From Herbiconiux ginsengi (GTDB taxonomy: Bacteria; Actinomycetota; Actinomycetes; Actinomycetales; Microbacteriaceae): a stretch of 64,000 nucleotides of DNA. Below, piece after piece: positions 40,285 through 48,688 of this stretch. Position numbers and translations under genes: made by a program. Each line of letters starts with the position of its first letter. Positions within the stretch are counted from its first letter, which is position 1. The DNA is taken from contig NZ_FNPZ01000003.1 of the NCBI RefSeq assembly GCF_900107435.1, positions 248,001 through 312,000 of the forward strand. Reading direction: 5' to 3'. The notes under the pieces are model-generated. The model made no database searches and was not told the origin of the DNA. It saw only the letters and a program-made list of their open reading frames with translations.

Positions 40285-41418
40285 TCAGGACAACCCGTGC
40301 CTCAGCTCATGGGTGAGCGACGCCACCACCGCGCGCAGGCTGCCGCCGTTCGCCTCGGCGACGCGGAGCTGGCGCTGGTAGCTCGCGCCGCCGGACAGGA
40401 TCAGGTTCACCTGGTCGAGTTCGGTCGCGCACCCCAGCCGTTCGGCGGTCGGCGCGAGGCGGTCGAGTTCGCGGCGCACGGCATCCGTCACCAGCTCCTC
40501 GTTGCCCGCGGAATCGAGGATGATCTCGGCGTCCATACCGTAGCGGGCGGCCCGCCACTTGTTCTCGCGCACGAACCAAGGCTGCATCGTGGGCAGTTCC
40601 TCGCCGGCGTCGAGACGCCCCGACATGTCGTCGACCAGGCACTGGATGAACGCGGCCACGGCCCCGATCTCTTCGGGACTGGAGAGCCCGTCGCAGGCCC
40701 GCATCTCCACGGTTCCCCATTGCGGGGAGGGCCGGATGTCCCAGCGCACCTCCGTGTGGTCGCTGATGACCCCCGTCTTGATGAGGTCGTCGACGTACTC
40801 CTCGTAGTTCGCCCAGCTGCCGAACTGGTAGGGGAGGCCGGCCGTGGGGAGCTGCTGGAACATCAGCGCACGGTTGCTGGCGTACCCGGTGTTGACCCCG
40901 CCCCAGAACGGGCTCGAGGCGCTGAGTGCCTGCAGGTGCGGGTAGTAGTTGAGCAGCGAGTTGACGATCGGCAACGCCTTCTCGCGGTCGTCGACGCCGA
41001 CATGCACGTGGATGCCCCAGATCATCATGTTGCGGCCCCACCACTGGGTGCGGTCGATGAGCTTGTGGTAGCGCTCCTTGTCGGTCACCGTCTGCTCGAA
41101 CCACTGGCCGAACGGATGTGACCCGGCACACATCAGCTCGACGTCGAGCGGGTCGGTGATGGCGCGCACCTCGGCGAGCTGGCCTTGCAGGTCTTTGACC
41201 GCATCCGCCACCCGGTCGTGCACCGTCGTGACGAGTTCGACGGTGTTGAGAAGCAGTTCGTTGGTGATCTGGGGGTGCGGTTCGCCATCCGGTCCCCGCA
41301 GGGTCTCGAGCACCTCGCCGGCCACCGAGACGAGGTCGCCCGAACTGCGTTCGACGAGGGCCACCTCCCATTCGACTCCGAGGGTGGAACGCTTCGACTC
41401 GGCGAACGTGATCTGCAT
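40285..41418 (-). CDS. Carboxylate-amine ligase, YbdK/GCS2 family
   Basis: A 377-residue ATP-grasp-like GCS2 protein. Signatures are STLGVEWEVALVERSSGD near the N-terminus, CAGSHPFGQWFEQ, MMIWGIHVHVGVDD, and VRWDIRPSPQWGTVEMRACD. The family includes weak glutamate-cysteine ligases and EgtA of ergothioneine synthesis. Because actinobacteria use mycothiol, EgtA-like or another amide-ligase role is more likely than glutathione synthesis. No ergothioneine genes are seen nearby. The ATG follows GAAGGGCTCCC, a weak ribosome site. Confidence 0.85.
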   Translation of the reverse strand: MQITFAESKRSTLGVEWEVALVERSSGDLVSVAGEVLETLRGPDGEPHPQITNELLLNTVELVTTVHDRVADAVKDLQGQLAEVRAITDPLDVELMCAGSHPFGQWFEQTVTDKERYHKLIDRTQWWGRNMMIWGIHVHVGVDDREKALPIVNSLLNYYPHLQALSASSPFWGGVNTGYASNRALMFQQLPTAGLPYQFGSWANYEEYVDDLIKTGVISDHTEVRWDIRPSPQWGTVEMRACDGLSSPEEIGAVAAFIQCLVDDMSGRLDAGEELPTMQPWFVRENKWRAARYGMDAEIILDSAGNEELVTDAVRRELDRLAPTAERLGCATELDQVNLILSGGASYQRQLRVAEANGGSLRAVVASLTHELRHGLS

Positions 41419-41592
41419 GGGAGCCCTTCGGGAATTACCGCTTCGGCCGCGTTATCTGTCAGAATAGCCAGTCGAGTCCATCCTCGCCCGACCCTCTAAT
41501 CAGGCGGCATGGATTCCCTTAGAGCTTTTGCCGAGTGTGCCCCCACGCTCACGGCTGTCAGTTCGCCCACCTTTACATCACACAGGAGAATT

Positions 41593-42063
41593 GTGGCTGT
41601 CAAAATCCGTCTGAAGCGCCTGGGCAAGATCCGCGCGCCCTACTACCGCATCGTCGTCGCCGACTCGCGCACCAAGCGCGACGGCCGCGTCATCGAAGAG
41701 ATCGGTCTCTACCACCCGACCGAGGAGCCCTCGGTCATCCAGGTCGACTCCGAGCGTGCCCAGTACTGGCTGTCGGTCGGCGCTCAGCCCACCGAGCAGG
41801 TCACCGCGCTGCTGAAGCTCACCGGCGACTGGGGCAAGTTCAAGGGTGACAAGGACGCCGTGTCGACCGTGCGCGTCAAGGGCGAGAAGGAAGCCTACGT
41901 CGCCGACGAGAAGAAGAAGCCGGTTCTGAAGCCCAAGGCCGAGCCGAAGGCTGCTCCGGTCGAGGCGGAGGCCGCTGCTGACGCCGAGGCCGCTGAGGCC
42001 ACCGACGCCGAGGCCAACGAGGTCGCCGTCGAGGCTGCCGAAGACGCAGCGGACAAGGCCTGA
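41593..42063 (+). CDS. rpsP: 30S ribosomal protein S16 with acidic C-terminal tail
   Basis: 156 residues. The first 85 or so are ordinary S16 ([51 protein letters not shown]). S16 is normally 80-100 residues. Here a long low-complexity tail follows, first Lys-rich ([10 protein letters not shown]) then Ala/Glu-rich ([17 protein letters not shown]). The GTG start has an AGGAGAA site; the message has a leader of at least 100 nt after the 41.46-kb A/T-rich region. It heads the rpsP-khpA-rimM unit. Confidence 0.97.
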   Translation: MAVKIRLKRLGKIRAPYYRIVVADSRTKRDGRVIEEIGLYHPTEEPSVIQVDSERAQYWLSVGAQPTEQVTALLKLTGDWGKFKGDKDAVSTVRVKGEKEAYVADEKKKPVLKPKAEPKAAPVEAEAAADAEAAEATDAEANEVAVEAAEDAADKA

Positions 42064-42065
42064 CC

Positions 42066-42302
42066 TTGCTCGCTCCGGCTCTCGAGCACCTCGTCAAGGG
42101 GATTGTCGACAATCCCGACGAGGTTCGTGTCATCACGAAGAGCTCCCCGCGCGGCGAGGTCCTCGAGGTGCGTGTGCACCCCGACGACCTCGGCCGCGTG
42201 ATCGGGCGCTCCGGTCGCACCGCCAAAGCGTTGCGCACCCTCGTCACCGCGCTCGCCGATGGCAAGCGCGTGCGTGTAGACGTGGTGGACACCGATTACT
42301 GA
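42066..42302 (+). CDS. khpA: KH-domain RNA-binding protein KhpA (YlqC)
   Basis: A 78-residue single KH domain (ALEHLVKGIVDNPDEVRV, then VHPDDLGRVIGRSGRTAKAL with the GxxG loop). In Gram-positive bacteria KhpA pairs with KhpB (Jag) and affects division and growth. It lies between rpsP and rimM as in most relatives. The start is a TTG 2 nt after the rpsP stop. Confidence 0.93.
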   Translation: MLAPALEHLVKGIVDNPDEVRVITKSSPRGEVLEVRVHPDDLGRVIGRSGRTAKALRTLVTALADGKRVRVDVVDTDY

Positions 42303-42324
42303 GAACAACAAGACCCAACTCCGG

Positions 42325-42873
42325 GTGGGTCGGCTGCTGAAGGCCCACGGCCTGAAGGGCGCGATCAAACTGGAGCTGTTCACCGACGACCCGGAACGAC
42401 GTTTTGTTCCGGGCGCGGTGTTCACCCTGCAGGTGCCGACCTCGTCGCCCTGGCACGGCAAGTCGCTCGAACTGACTGAACTGCGCTGGTACAACGGCCA
42501 CCCGGTCGGCTTCTTCAAGGGCGTTCCCGACCGCAGCGCGGCCGAGGGTCTTGTCAAGGCGATCCTCTGGATCGACCTCGACGAGGCGGCCGAGGAGCCG
42601 GAAGACGACGCGTGGTACGACCATCAGCTGATCGGCCTGCGCGTCGTGCGCGACGGTCAGCCGGTCGGAACCGTGCGGCTCGTCGAACACATGCCGGCGC
42701 AAGACCTGCTGATCGTGAAGACCCCGGCGGGAGACGTGATGGTGCCGTTCGTCAAGGCGATCGTGCCCTCGGTCGACCTCGACACGGGAATCGTCACGGT
42801 CACGCCCCCGGCGGGCCTCTTCGAGGACCTCCCCGAGGAGCCCGATTCTCCGTCTCCCGTGGCCGCTGACTAG
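42325..42873 (+). CDS. rimM: Ribosome maturation factor RimM
   Basis: About 182 residues from the first conventional start (GTG at 42325), which already reads VGRLLKAHGLKGAIKLELF. RimM homologues usually have 8-12 residues before this motif. The frame is open upstream, and TQLR-like residues are encoded there, with an ATT at 42295 overlapping the khpA stop as a possible rare start. The PRC-barrel half is WYDHQLIGLRVVRDGQPV and VMVPFVKAIVPSVDLD. RimM binds S19 and assists 30S assembly. The exact start is unresolved. The stop codon lies at the outer end of a large inverted repeat. Confidence 0.93.
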   Translation: MGRLLKAHGLKGAIKLELFTDDPERRFVPGAVFTLQVPTSSPWHGKSLELTELRWYNGHPVGFFKGVPDRSAAEGLVKAILWIDLDEAAEEPEDDAWYDHQLIGLRVVRDGQPVGTVRLVEHMPAQDLLIVKTPAGDVMVPFVKAIVPSVDLDTGIVTVTPPAGLFEDLPEEPDSPSPVAAD

Positions 42874-42940
42874 TTTGTGCACAAATAGCGAGGACCGACG
42901 CAAATAGAGCGTCGGTCCTCGCTATTTGCACAAAAACTAG
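42870..42940. terminator. ~70-nt inverted repeat starting at the rimM stop codon
   Basis: AGCGAGGACCGACGC (left) and GCGTCGGTCCTCGCT (right) are exact, flanked by CAAAT/ATTTG. The pairing then continues after a 2-nt bulge to the outer CTAG ends (42870-42873 and 42937-42940). The loop is AAATAGA. The outer arms carry T runs for the minus strand. It separates rimM from the following nuclease-like gene and may be a terminator or one end of an inserted segment. Confidence 0.85.
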
Positions 42941-42961
42941 CAATCCTCAATACTGTCATGC

Positions 42962-43891
42962 GTGTCTCACGTGACGGATCAACTGCAAGCTCTCGGCGGC
43001 GTCGCCTCGACCGCGCAGATGGGCGCCCGCGGTATCGCTGCGGGCGAGCTCAACCACGCTGTGCGATCCGGCACGATCGAGCGGGTTCGGAGTGGCTGGG
43101 TCGCGCTCCCGGGCGCGCCGCGCGACGTCGTGGCGGCCCTGCGGATCGGCGGTCGACTCAGTTGCCTGTCCGTGCTGAAGTCCCACGACCTCTGGTGTGC
43201 GACCGACTCTCGCCTGCATGTGCGAGTTCCGGCGAGGCCTCGTAACCTTTCCTCGCCGCTCGACCGACGGGTTCCCCTCGGTCGCCCAGAACGTTTCGGC
43301 GTCGTCGTGCACCGTTCCCGTCCGGCGCCCTTTCTCGAAGAGCCTGACGGACCTATCGATTCCTTTGCGTGGGCACTGTTGCATTCGATCGAATGTCAAT
43401 CCCAGAACGATGCCATCGTCACTCTCGACTCGGCTCTCCACTCCCAGCGCGTCTCGCGCACGGAACTCGAGTTCCTGTGCGCGGGACTCCCGAAGACGTA
43501 CCGCGCCTATCTCGAGCTGACTGACGCGAACGCAGCCTCCGGCCTCGAGACGAAGGCGCGCCTCGGGCTCCGCGGCTACAACATCTCTTCCCTGAGTCAG
43601 GTCAAGATCCGTGGTGTGGGAAACGTCGACCTTCTCGTCGGAGATCGGCTGGTCGTCGAAACCGACGGCCGGGAGTGGCACACCAAGCCGGCGGCGTACC
43701 TCGAGGATCGCCGCCGCGATCTCGCGCTTACGGAACTCGGCTACATCGTGTTGCGGCTCAGCTATTCGCAGGTGATGGAGGAGTGGGACCGGGTGCTGGG
43801 TGTGATCCGTGGGATCGTCGCCCGTGGCGAGCATCGTTGGGCCGCGCGGCACCGCAGGGCGGGTCTGGGCACGGGAACCGAGCTGCTCTGA
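42962..43891 (+). CDS. AbiEi-like winged-helix plus DUF559 (Vsr-like) PD-(D/E)XK protein
   Basis: 309 residues. The N-terminal half resembles the antitoxin-like AbiEi wing-helix fold (LQALGGVASTAQMGARGIAA, HAVRSGTIERVRSGWVAL). The C-terminal 100 residues are a DUF559 nuclease-like domain: GLETKARLGLRGYNI (Glu), GNVDLLVGDRLVVETDGREW (Asp and the E-x-D catalytic trio), and LALTELGYIVLRLSYSQV. Such proteins are common and variable in actinobacteria, suspected in DNA repair or phage defence, with no proven activity. It is inserted between rimM and trmD, which are normally adjacent. The GTG start has no clear ribosome site. Confidence 0.8.
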   Translation: MSHVTDQLQALGGVASTAQMGARGIAAGELNHAVRSGTIERVRSGWVALPGAPRDVVAALRIGGRLSCLSVLKSHDLWCATDSRLHVRVPARPRNLSSPLDRRVPLGRPERFGVVVHRSRPAPFLEEPDGPIDSFAWALLHSIECQSQNDAIVTLDSALHSQRVSRTELEFLCAGLPKTYRAYLELTDANAASGLETKARLGLRGYNISSLSQVKIRGVGNVDLLVGDRLVVETDGREWHTKPAAYLEDRRRDLALTELGYIVLRLSYSQVMEEWDRVLGVIRGIVARGEHRWAARHRRAGLGTGTELL

Positions 43892-43900
43892 CCCCGCGGT

Positions 43901-43906
43901 TAGGCT
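43901..43906 (+). promoter_or_regulatory. Predicted -10 box of trmD
   Basis: TAGGCT is 6 nt before the trmD ATG. After the insertion upstream, trmD appears to be driven by its own leaderless promoter. Confidence 0.5.
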
Positions 43907-43912
43907 GGGGGG

Positions 43913-44635
43913 ATGCGCATCGACGTCGTCACGATCTTCCCCGAGTTCTTCGACGTGCTCGACATCTCGCTGCTCGGCAAGGCCCGACAGAGCGGCATCC
44001 TTGATGTTTCGGCGCACAACCTCCGCGAGTACACGCACGACCGTCACCGCACGGTCGACGACACACCCTATGGTGGCGGAGCGGGCATGGTCATGAAGCC
44101 GGAGCCCTGGGGCGAGGCGCTCGACGAGCTGCTCGGCGACGCGACCCCCGGCGACTCCGCCGCGTCCGCCCCGCTCGTCATCTTCCCGTCACCCGCAGGC
44201 CAGGTGTTCACCCAGAAGATGGCTCGCGAGCTGGCGCATCGCGAGCACCTGATATTCGGATGCGGCCGCTACGAAGGCATCGACCAGCGCGTCTTCGACC
44301 ATGCCGCCACGCGCGCGGAGGTGCGCCTGGTGAGCATCGGCGATTACGTGCTGAACGGGGGAGAGGTGGCGGTGATGGCGATGATCGAGGCGATCGGCCG
44401 GCTGATCCCCGGAGTGGTGGGCAACCCCGAGAGCCTGGTCGAAGAGTCGCACGAAGACGGGCTGCTGGAGTATCCGAGCTACACGAAGCCCGCGGAATGG
44501 CGCGGACTCGAGGTGCCGCCGATCCTGCTGAGCGGCAACCACAAGGCGATCGACGCGTGGCGCCGCGAGCAGCAACTCGAGCGCACGCGCCGGGTGCGGC
44601 CCGACCTCCTCCCGGTCGAGCCCTCGGAGGAGTAG
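43913..44635 (+). CDS. trmD: tRNA (guanine-37-N1)-methyltransferase
   Basis: A 240-residue SPOUT enzyme that methylates G37 of tRNAs to prevent frameshifting. Conserved segments are [53 protein letters not shown] and [15 protein letters not shown], the SAM-binding trefoil knot. Full length. It converges on map, with 3 nt between stops. Confidence 0.97.
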   Translation: MRIDVVTIFPEFFDVLDISLLGKARQSGILDVSAHNLREYTHDRHRTVDDTPYGGGAGMVMKPEPWGEALDELLGDATPGDSAASAPLVIFPSPAGQVFTQKMARELAHREHLIFGCGRYEGIDQRVFDHAATRAEVRLVSIGDYVLNGGEVAVMAMIEAIGRLIPGVVGNPESLVEESHEDGLLEYPSYTKPAEWRGLEVPPILLSGNHKAIDAWRREQQLERTRRVRPDLLPVEPSEE

Positions 44636-44638
44636 GCG

Positions 44639-45409
44639 CTACGACCGGGCCGTGAGCACGAGCGGCCCGTCGTCGGTGATGGCGACGGTGTGCTCCATGT
44701 GGGCGCCGTTCGAGCCGTCGGGGGACCGCAGCGTCCAGCCGTCTTTGTCGGTGTAGATCTTGTCGGTCGTCTCGAGGAACCACGGCTCGATCGCGATCAC
44801 CAGGCCCGCCCGCAGCGGCAGTCCGCGCCCGGCGCGGCCGTTGTTCGGCACGTGCGGGTCGCCGTGCATGGTGCGGCCGACGCCGTGGCCGCCGAAGTCG
44901 GTGTTGATGCCGTAGCCCGCCGCCGTGGCGACAGCGCCGATCGCGGCCGAGATGTCACCGAGGCGTCCGCCGGGCTGTGCCGCGGCTATGCCGGCCGCGA
45001 GCGCCTCGGTGGTGACCTCGATCAGCCGGGTGTCCTCGGGCGAGCGCGGCGTTCCGGCTATCACCGTCAGCGCGGAGTCGGAGACCCAGCCGTCGACGGA
45101 TGCCGCGAAGTCGAGACTCACGACGTCACCGTCGCGCAGGGCGTAGTCGTGCGGCAGCCCGTGCAGCACGGCGTCGTTCACGCTCGTGCAGAGCACCTTG
45201 CCGAAGGGTGAGGCGCCGAAGGAGGGGTGGTAGTCGATGTAGCACGACTCGGCTCCCCGGGCGCGGATCATCTCGTGCGCGATCCGGTCGAGCGTCAGGA
45301 GGTTCACGCCGACGGCGACGCGCGACGCCAGCTCCGTCAGCACCTCGGCGACGAAGGCGCCCGCCGGACGCATCTGCTCGATCTCGGCCGGTGTCTTGAG
45401 CTCGATCAT
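44639..45409 (-). CDS. map: Methionine aminopeptidase type I
   Basis: A 256-residue pita-bread metalloprotease that removes initiator methionine. Metal ligands are seen in SLDFAASVDGWVSDSA (Asp pair), GHGVGRTMHGDPHVPN (His), IAIEPW (Glu) and GAHMEHTVAI (Glu). The first conserved His is in YHPSFGASPFGK. No N-terminal zinc finger is present. The start is the ATG at 45409, with GGAGAGG 8 nt away, rather than the in-frame ATG at 45430. It sits on the other strand inside the trmD-rplS interval, which is not its usual place. Confidence 0.96.
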   Translation of the reverse strand: MIELKTPAEIEQMRPAGAFVAEVLTELASRVAVGVNLLTLDRIAHEMIRARGAESCYIDYHPSFGASPFGKVLCTSVNDAVLHGLPHDYALRDGDVVSLDFAASVDGWVSDSALTVIAGTPRSPEDTRLIEVTTEALAAGIAAAQPGGRLGDISAAIGAVATAAGYGINTDFGGHGVGRTMHGDPHVPNNGRAGRGLPLRAGLVIAIEPWFLETTDKIYTDKDGWTLRSPDGSNGAHMEHTVAITDDGPLVLTARS

Positions 45410-45491
45410 CGTGTTCCTCTCCCCGGGCATTTCATGGCGCCCATGAAGACCCTACCGACCGGAGTCTCAGCGAACATCCGGAGTAGCTGCA

Positions 45492-45497
45492 TACTCT
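45492..45497 (+). promoter_or_regulatory. Predicted -10 box of the 45.5-kb membrane protein gene
   Basis: TACTCT is 6 nt before the GTG at 45504. Confidence 0.45.
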
Positions 45498-45503
45498 GGA
45501 CAG

Positions 45504-46010
45504 GTGATCATCCGTCGGGCCTTCTTCTACTGGCAGTTCCCTGCCGCGGTCATCCTGCCCGCCTGGATCCTGGTTGGTTGGGGAGTGTTCGCCGCCACCG
45601 GCTGGCAGATCATCGGGCTGATCGTCGGCGTCATGATGCTCACAGTCGCGATGCTGGCCGTCGCGGGTCTCATCTTCGCCCGCAAAGACGTCCGCGCCGA
45701 GCGTGCGGTCTCGTGGCTCGATGTGGGCCTGCTGACGGTTTTGCAGGGTCTCATCGTCGCGATCGGGTTCTTCACGCCGGCCACCGCCCTCCTCAGCACG
45801 CTCTCGGTCGTCGCGGTGATCGCCCTGTTCTGGTCGGGCATCATCCAACTCGTGGTCGAGACGCGCCGCCGGGTGCGGGCCACCCTGGCCGCTTTCGAGG
45901 CGCAGGCGCAGCAGGCGACCCGCCTGCAGAGTCCGCCGCGGAAGCCGCGGATGGATGGCGAGTACATCGTGATCGAGACCAGCGAGCGCACGGTGCCGCC
46001 CCGCATCTGA
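45504..46010 (+). CDS. Hypothetical membrane protein with four helices
   Basis: 168 residues with four predicted membrane helices (about 10-30, 35-58, 70-92 and 95-115), starting VIIRRAFFYWQFPAAVILPA. The cytosolic C-terminus (TRRRVRATLAAFEAQAQQAT) is helical and basic then ends in DGEYIVIETSERTVPPRI. No known family was recognised. It lies alone between map and rplS, divergent from map, and has a leaderless promoter. Confidence 0.7.
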   Translation: MIIRRAFFYWQFPAAVILPAWILVGWGVFAATGWQIIGLIVGVMMLTVAMLAVAGLIFARKDVRAERAVSWLDVGLLTVLQGLIVAIGFFTPATALLSTLSVVAVIALFWSGIIQLVVETRRRVRATLAAFEAQAQQATRLQSPPRKPRMDGEYIVIETSERTVPPRI

Positions 46011-46184
46011 CCAGCTCTCCGTGGAGCCGGGGCGCTTTTGCGCGGTCCACGCGATCTATGGCACAATTGACCCTTGTGCCACGGCCCGGCTCTGCCACAG
46101 GGGAGCCAGCAATCATCCGGCACATCATCCACTGACTTCGAAGCCGTGCTCGACCTGTGAGCGGGCGCAGATTGCGAACACACC

Positions 46185-46532
46185 ATGCATATCCTCGATT
46201 CCGTCGATGCGGCCTCGCTCCGCACCGACATCCCCGACTTCCGTGCCGGCGACACCGTCAAGGTGCACGTGAACATCATCGAAGGTACGCGTTCGCGTAT
46301 CCAGATCTTCCAGGGCGTCGTCATCGCCCGCAAGAACGAGGGCGTGCGCGAGAGCTTCACCGTGCGCAAGGTCAGCTTCCAGGTGGGCGTCGAGCGCACC
46401 TTCCCGGTGCACTCGCCCGTGATCGACCACATCGAGGTCGTCACCCGCGGTGACGTCCGTCGCGCGAAGCTGTACTACCTCCGCAACCTCCGCGGCAAGA
46501 AGGCGAAGATCAAAGAGAAGCGCGACGCGTAG
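46185..46532 (+). CDS. rplS: 50S ribosomal protein L19
   Basis: 115 residues, full length. Signatures are [58 protein letters not shown] and [20 protein letters not shown]. The 110-nt leader begins near a CACAATT box (about 46062) and carries the palindrome GGCACAATTGACCCTTGTGCC; ribosomal-protein leaders often bind their own product, but I recognise no described motif. A strong hairpin follows the gene. Confidence 0.97.
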   Translation: MHILDSVDAASLRTDIPDFRAGDTVKVHVNIIEGTRSRIQIFQGVVIARKNEGVRESFTVRKVSFQVGVERTFPVHSPVIDHIEVVTRGDVRRAKLYYLRNLRGKKAKIKEKRDA

Positions 46533-46573
46533 TCTTCGAATTCGCTGCATGCCGCAGGGCAGGCGTCGTTTAT

Positions 46574-46612
46574 CCTGAGCTCCCGACCACTACAGTGGTT
46601 CGGGAGCTCAGG
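46574..46612. terminator. Perfect hairpin between rplS and lepB
   Basis: CCTGAGCTCCCGA (46574-46586) pairs perfectly with TCGGGAGCTCAGG (46600-46612). Inside, CCACT and AGTGG pair as well. The stem ends only 7 nt before the lepB ATG. It could terminate rplS transcription, but it also lies exactly where the lepB leader and ribosome site should be. Confidence 0.75.
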
Positions 46613-46619
46613 CGGTTAA

Positions 46620-47420
46620 ATGACAGAAACATCCCTGCCCTCGCGGGCAGAAGAAGCGGACGACCAGCGTCCGAGGCGATCCCGGAGCGCGTGGCTCTTC
46701 CTCCGCGATCTGCTCATCATCTTCGTGATCGCATTGCTCGCATCCGTTCTCATCAAGACCTTCCTGGTGCGCTCGTTCTACATTCCCTCGGGGTCGATGG
46801 AGAACACGTTGCAGATCGACGACCGCATCCTCGTGAACCAGCTCGAACCCAACGTGATGCCGCTCTCGCGCGGTGACGTCGTGGTGTTCAAAGATCCGGG
46901 TGGCTGGCTGCCGCCGACCGCCGAGCCGCAGAAGAACCCGCTGGCCGCGGCGATCGACTGGGTGCTCGAGGGCGTCGGTCTCGCGGCCGACGACGCCAAC
47001 GATCACTTGATCAAGCGCGTGATCGGGCTGCCGGGCGACCACGTGGTCTGCTGCAACGCGCTGGGGCAGATGTCGGTGAACGGCGTTCCGCTCGACGAGA
47101 CGGCCTATCTGAAGCTTCCGGATGGGGTCTCCGCCGTCTCGCAGGAGCCGTTCGACATCACGGTGCCCGAGAACTCGCTCTGGGTGATGGGCGACAACCG
47201 CTACAACTCCGCCGACTCGCGGTTCAATCAAGACAAACCGGGCAACGGGTTCGTGCCCGAGGGCAACGTCGTGGGTCGCGCCATCCTCGTCACCTGGCCG
47301 GCCGACCACTGGACCTGGCTCGACAACTACGGCGACGTCTTCAGTGGCATTCCGGATGTGGCGCCCGCCGAGGTGGGGGCTCCCCAGTCCACGAGCGCCG
47401 GTGCGGGGCCCGACGAATGA
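46620..47420 (+). CDS. lepB: Signal peptidase I
   Basis: A 266-residue type I leader peptidase anchored by one N-terminal helix (about residues 27-50, LFLRDLLIIFVIALLASVL). The catalytic Ser59 lies in YIPSGSMENTL and the general-base Lys in DHLIKRVIGLPGD; VMGDNRYNSADSR is box E. The enzyme cuts Sec/Tat signal peptides outside the membrane. The ATG is preceded by TTAA and no ribosome site. The stop overlaps rnhB by 4 nt. Confidence 0.95.
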   Translation: MTETSLPSRAEEADDQRPRRSRSAWLFLRDLLIIFVIALLASVLIKTFLVRSFYIPSGSMENTLQIDDRILVNQLEPNVMPLSRGDVVVFKDPGGWLPPTAEPQKNPLAAAIDWVLEGVGLAADDANDHLIKRVIGLPGDHVVCCNALGQMSVNGVPLDETAYLKLPDGVSAVSQEPFDITVPENSLWVMGDNRYNSADSRFNQDKPGNGFVPEGNVVGRAILVTWPADHWTWLDNYGDVFSGIPDVAPAEVGAPQSTSAGAGPDE

Positions 47421-48247
47421 CACCGGTCGCCGACCCCACCCTGAAGTTCGAGCGCGAGATCGTCGGGCTCGGGCGGCGGCGCCGGGCGGTTGCGCCCGCT
47501 GACGGAAGCCTGTCGATCGACGTGCCGATCGACGTCGAGACCGCCGAGCCGCCGCACAGCGGTCTCGTGATCGGGTGCGACGAGGTCGGCCGGGGCGCGC
47601 TCGCCGGACCGGTCGCGGTCGGGCTGTGCGTGATCGACGTGCGGGTGACCAAGTCGGTGCCGAAGGGTTTGCGCGACTCCAAGATGCTCGCCGAACCGCG
47701 CCGCGAAGAGCTGGCGCCGATCGCTCGTTCCTGGAGCCTGGCGCACGCCGTGGGCTACGCCTCAGCGCTCGAGATCGATCGGATCGGCATCAGCGCCTGT
47801 CTCGGCCTCGCGGGAGCCCGGGCGCTCGACGAGCTGGCCGCCGCGGGTGTCGACGTCTCGTCGGCCACGATAATACTCGACGGTCAGTGGGACTGGCTCA
47901 CGCCCGCCGTGTCGCGGCCCTTGACGATCCGCACGAGGATCAAGGCCGACCGGGACTGCGCCTCGGTCGCCGCCGCTTCCGTCATCTCCAAGGTGGCCCG
48001 GGATCGGCTGATGATCGAGCACGACGGCACCTTCCCGCACTACGGCTGGGTGCGCAACAAGGGCTACGCGAGCGAAGAGCACCGGGATGCGATCCTCTCG
48101 CACGGTGCATCGGAACTGCACCGGCACACCTGGCTGAGCAAGATGATGGCCGCTCCGCTGGAGGAGCCCGCCGTCGCACTCGACGGTCTCGACGCCGTGG
48201 ACGGTCTGGAGCGCCTCGGGGCGACGGCCGACGATTCCGCGGCCTAG
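47417..48247 (+). CDS. rnhB: Ribonuclease HII
   Basis: A 276-residue RNase H-fold enzyme that cuts RNA-DNA junctions and removes misinserted ribonucleotides. The DEG motif is GCDEVGRGALAGPVA; other conserved parts are LRDSKML, KADRDCASVAAASVISKVAR and HDGTFPHYGWVRNKGY. The N-terminal 45 residues and the C-terminal 40 are extensions beyond the core. It follows lepB with an ATGA overlap. Confidence 0.95.
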   Translation: MTPVADPTLKFEREIVGLGRRRRAVAPADGSLSIDVPIDVETAEPPHSGLVIGCDEVGRGALAGPVAVGLCVIDVRVTKSVPKGLRDSKMLAEPRREELAPIARSWSLAHAVGYASALEIDRIGISACLGLAGARALDELAAAGVDVSSATIILDGQWDWLTPAVSRPLTIRTRIKADRDCASVAAASVISKVARDRLMIEHDGTFPHYGWVRNKGYASEEHRDAILSHGASELHRHTWLSKMMAAPLEEPAVALDGLDAVDGLERLGATADDSAA

Positions 48248-48250
48248 ACT
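48245..48250 (+). promoter_or_regulatory. Predicted -10 box before the DUF2469 gene
   Basis: TAGACT, overlapping the rnhB stop codon, is 9 nt before the ATG at 48260. Confidence 0.35.
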
Positions 48251-48259
48251 GGAACCACG

Positions 48260-48583
48260 ATGGACGACGACGAATTCGAAGACTACGACCGAGAGGTCGA
48301 GTTGGCGCTCTACCGCGAGTATCGCGACGTGGTCTCGCAGTTCAAATACGTGATCGAGACGGAGCGCCGGTTCTACCTCGCCAACGAGGTCGAACTGGCC
48401 CGCCGCGACACCGAGCACGACTTCTACTTCGAGCTCACCATGAACGACGTGTGGGTGTGGGACGTCTACCGTTCCGACCGCTTCGTGAAGTCGGTGCGGG
48501 TGCTCACCTTCAAAGACGTGAACGTCGAGGAGCTCTCGAGCAAGGACTTCGAGCTGCCCAAGGAACTCGCACTCGACGAGTAG
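48260..48583 (+). CDS. DUF2469 protein
   Basis: A 107-residue acidic protein nearly confined to actinobacteria and always found next to rnhB. It starts DDDEFEDYDREVELALYREY and continues VSQFKYVIETERRFYLANEV and FYFELTMNDVWVWDVYRSDR. Function unknown; the extreme conservation suggests a core role linked to RNase HII or secretion. It has no membrane segment. Confidence 0.93.
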   Translation: MDDDEFEDYDREVELALYREYRDVVSQFKYVIETERRFYLANEVELARRDTEHDFYFELTMNDVWVWDVYRSDRFVKSVRVLTFKDVNVEELSSKDFELPKELALDE

Positions 48584-48688
48584 GGGTCTTCTCCTTCACA
48601 TCTCGCCGTCTGGCGAACCTCGTCCCCAGATCCAGCCCATCCGCCCCGCGCGGGTTGCCACCCCGGCAGCCTTGTCGCGGAGGTAGTG

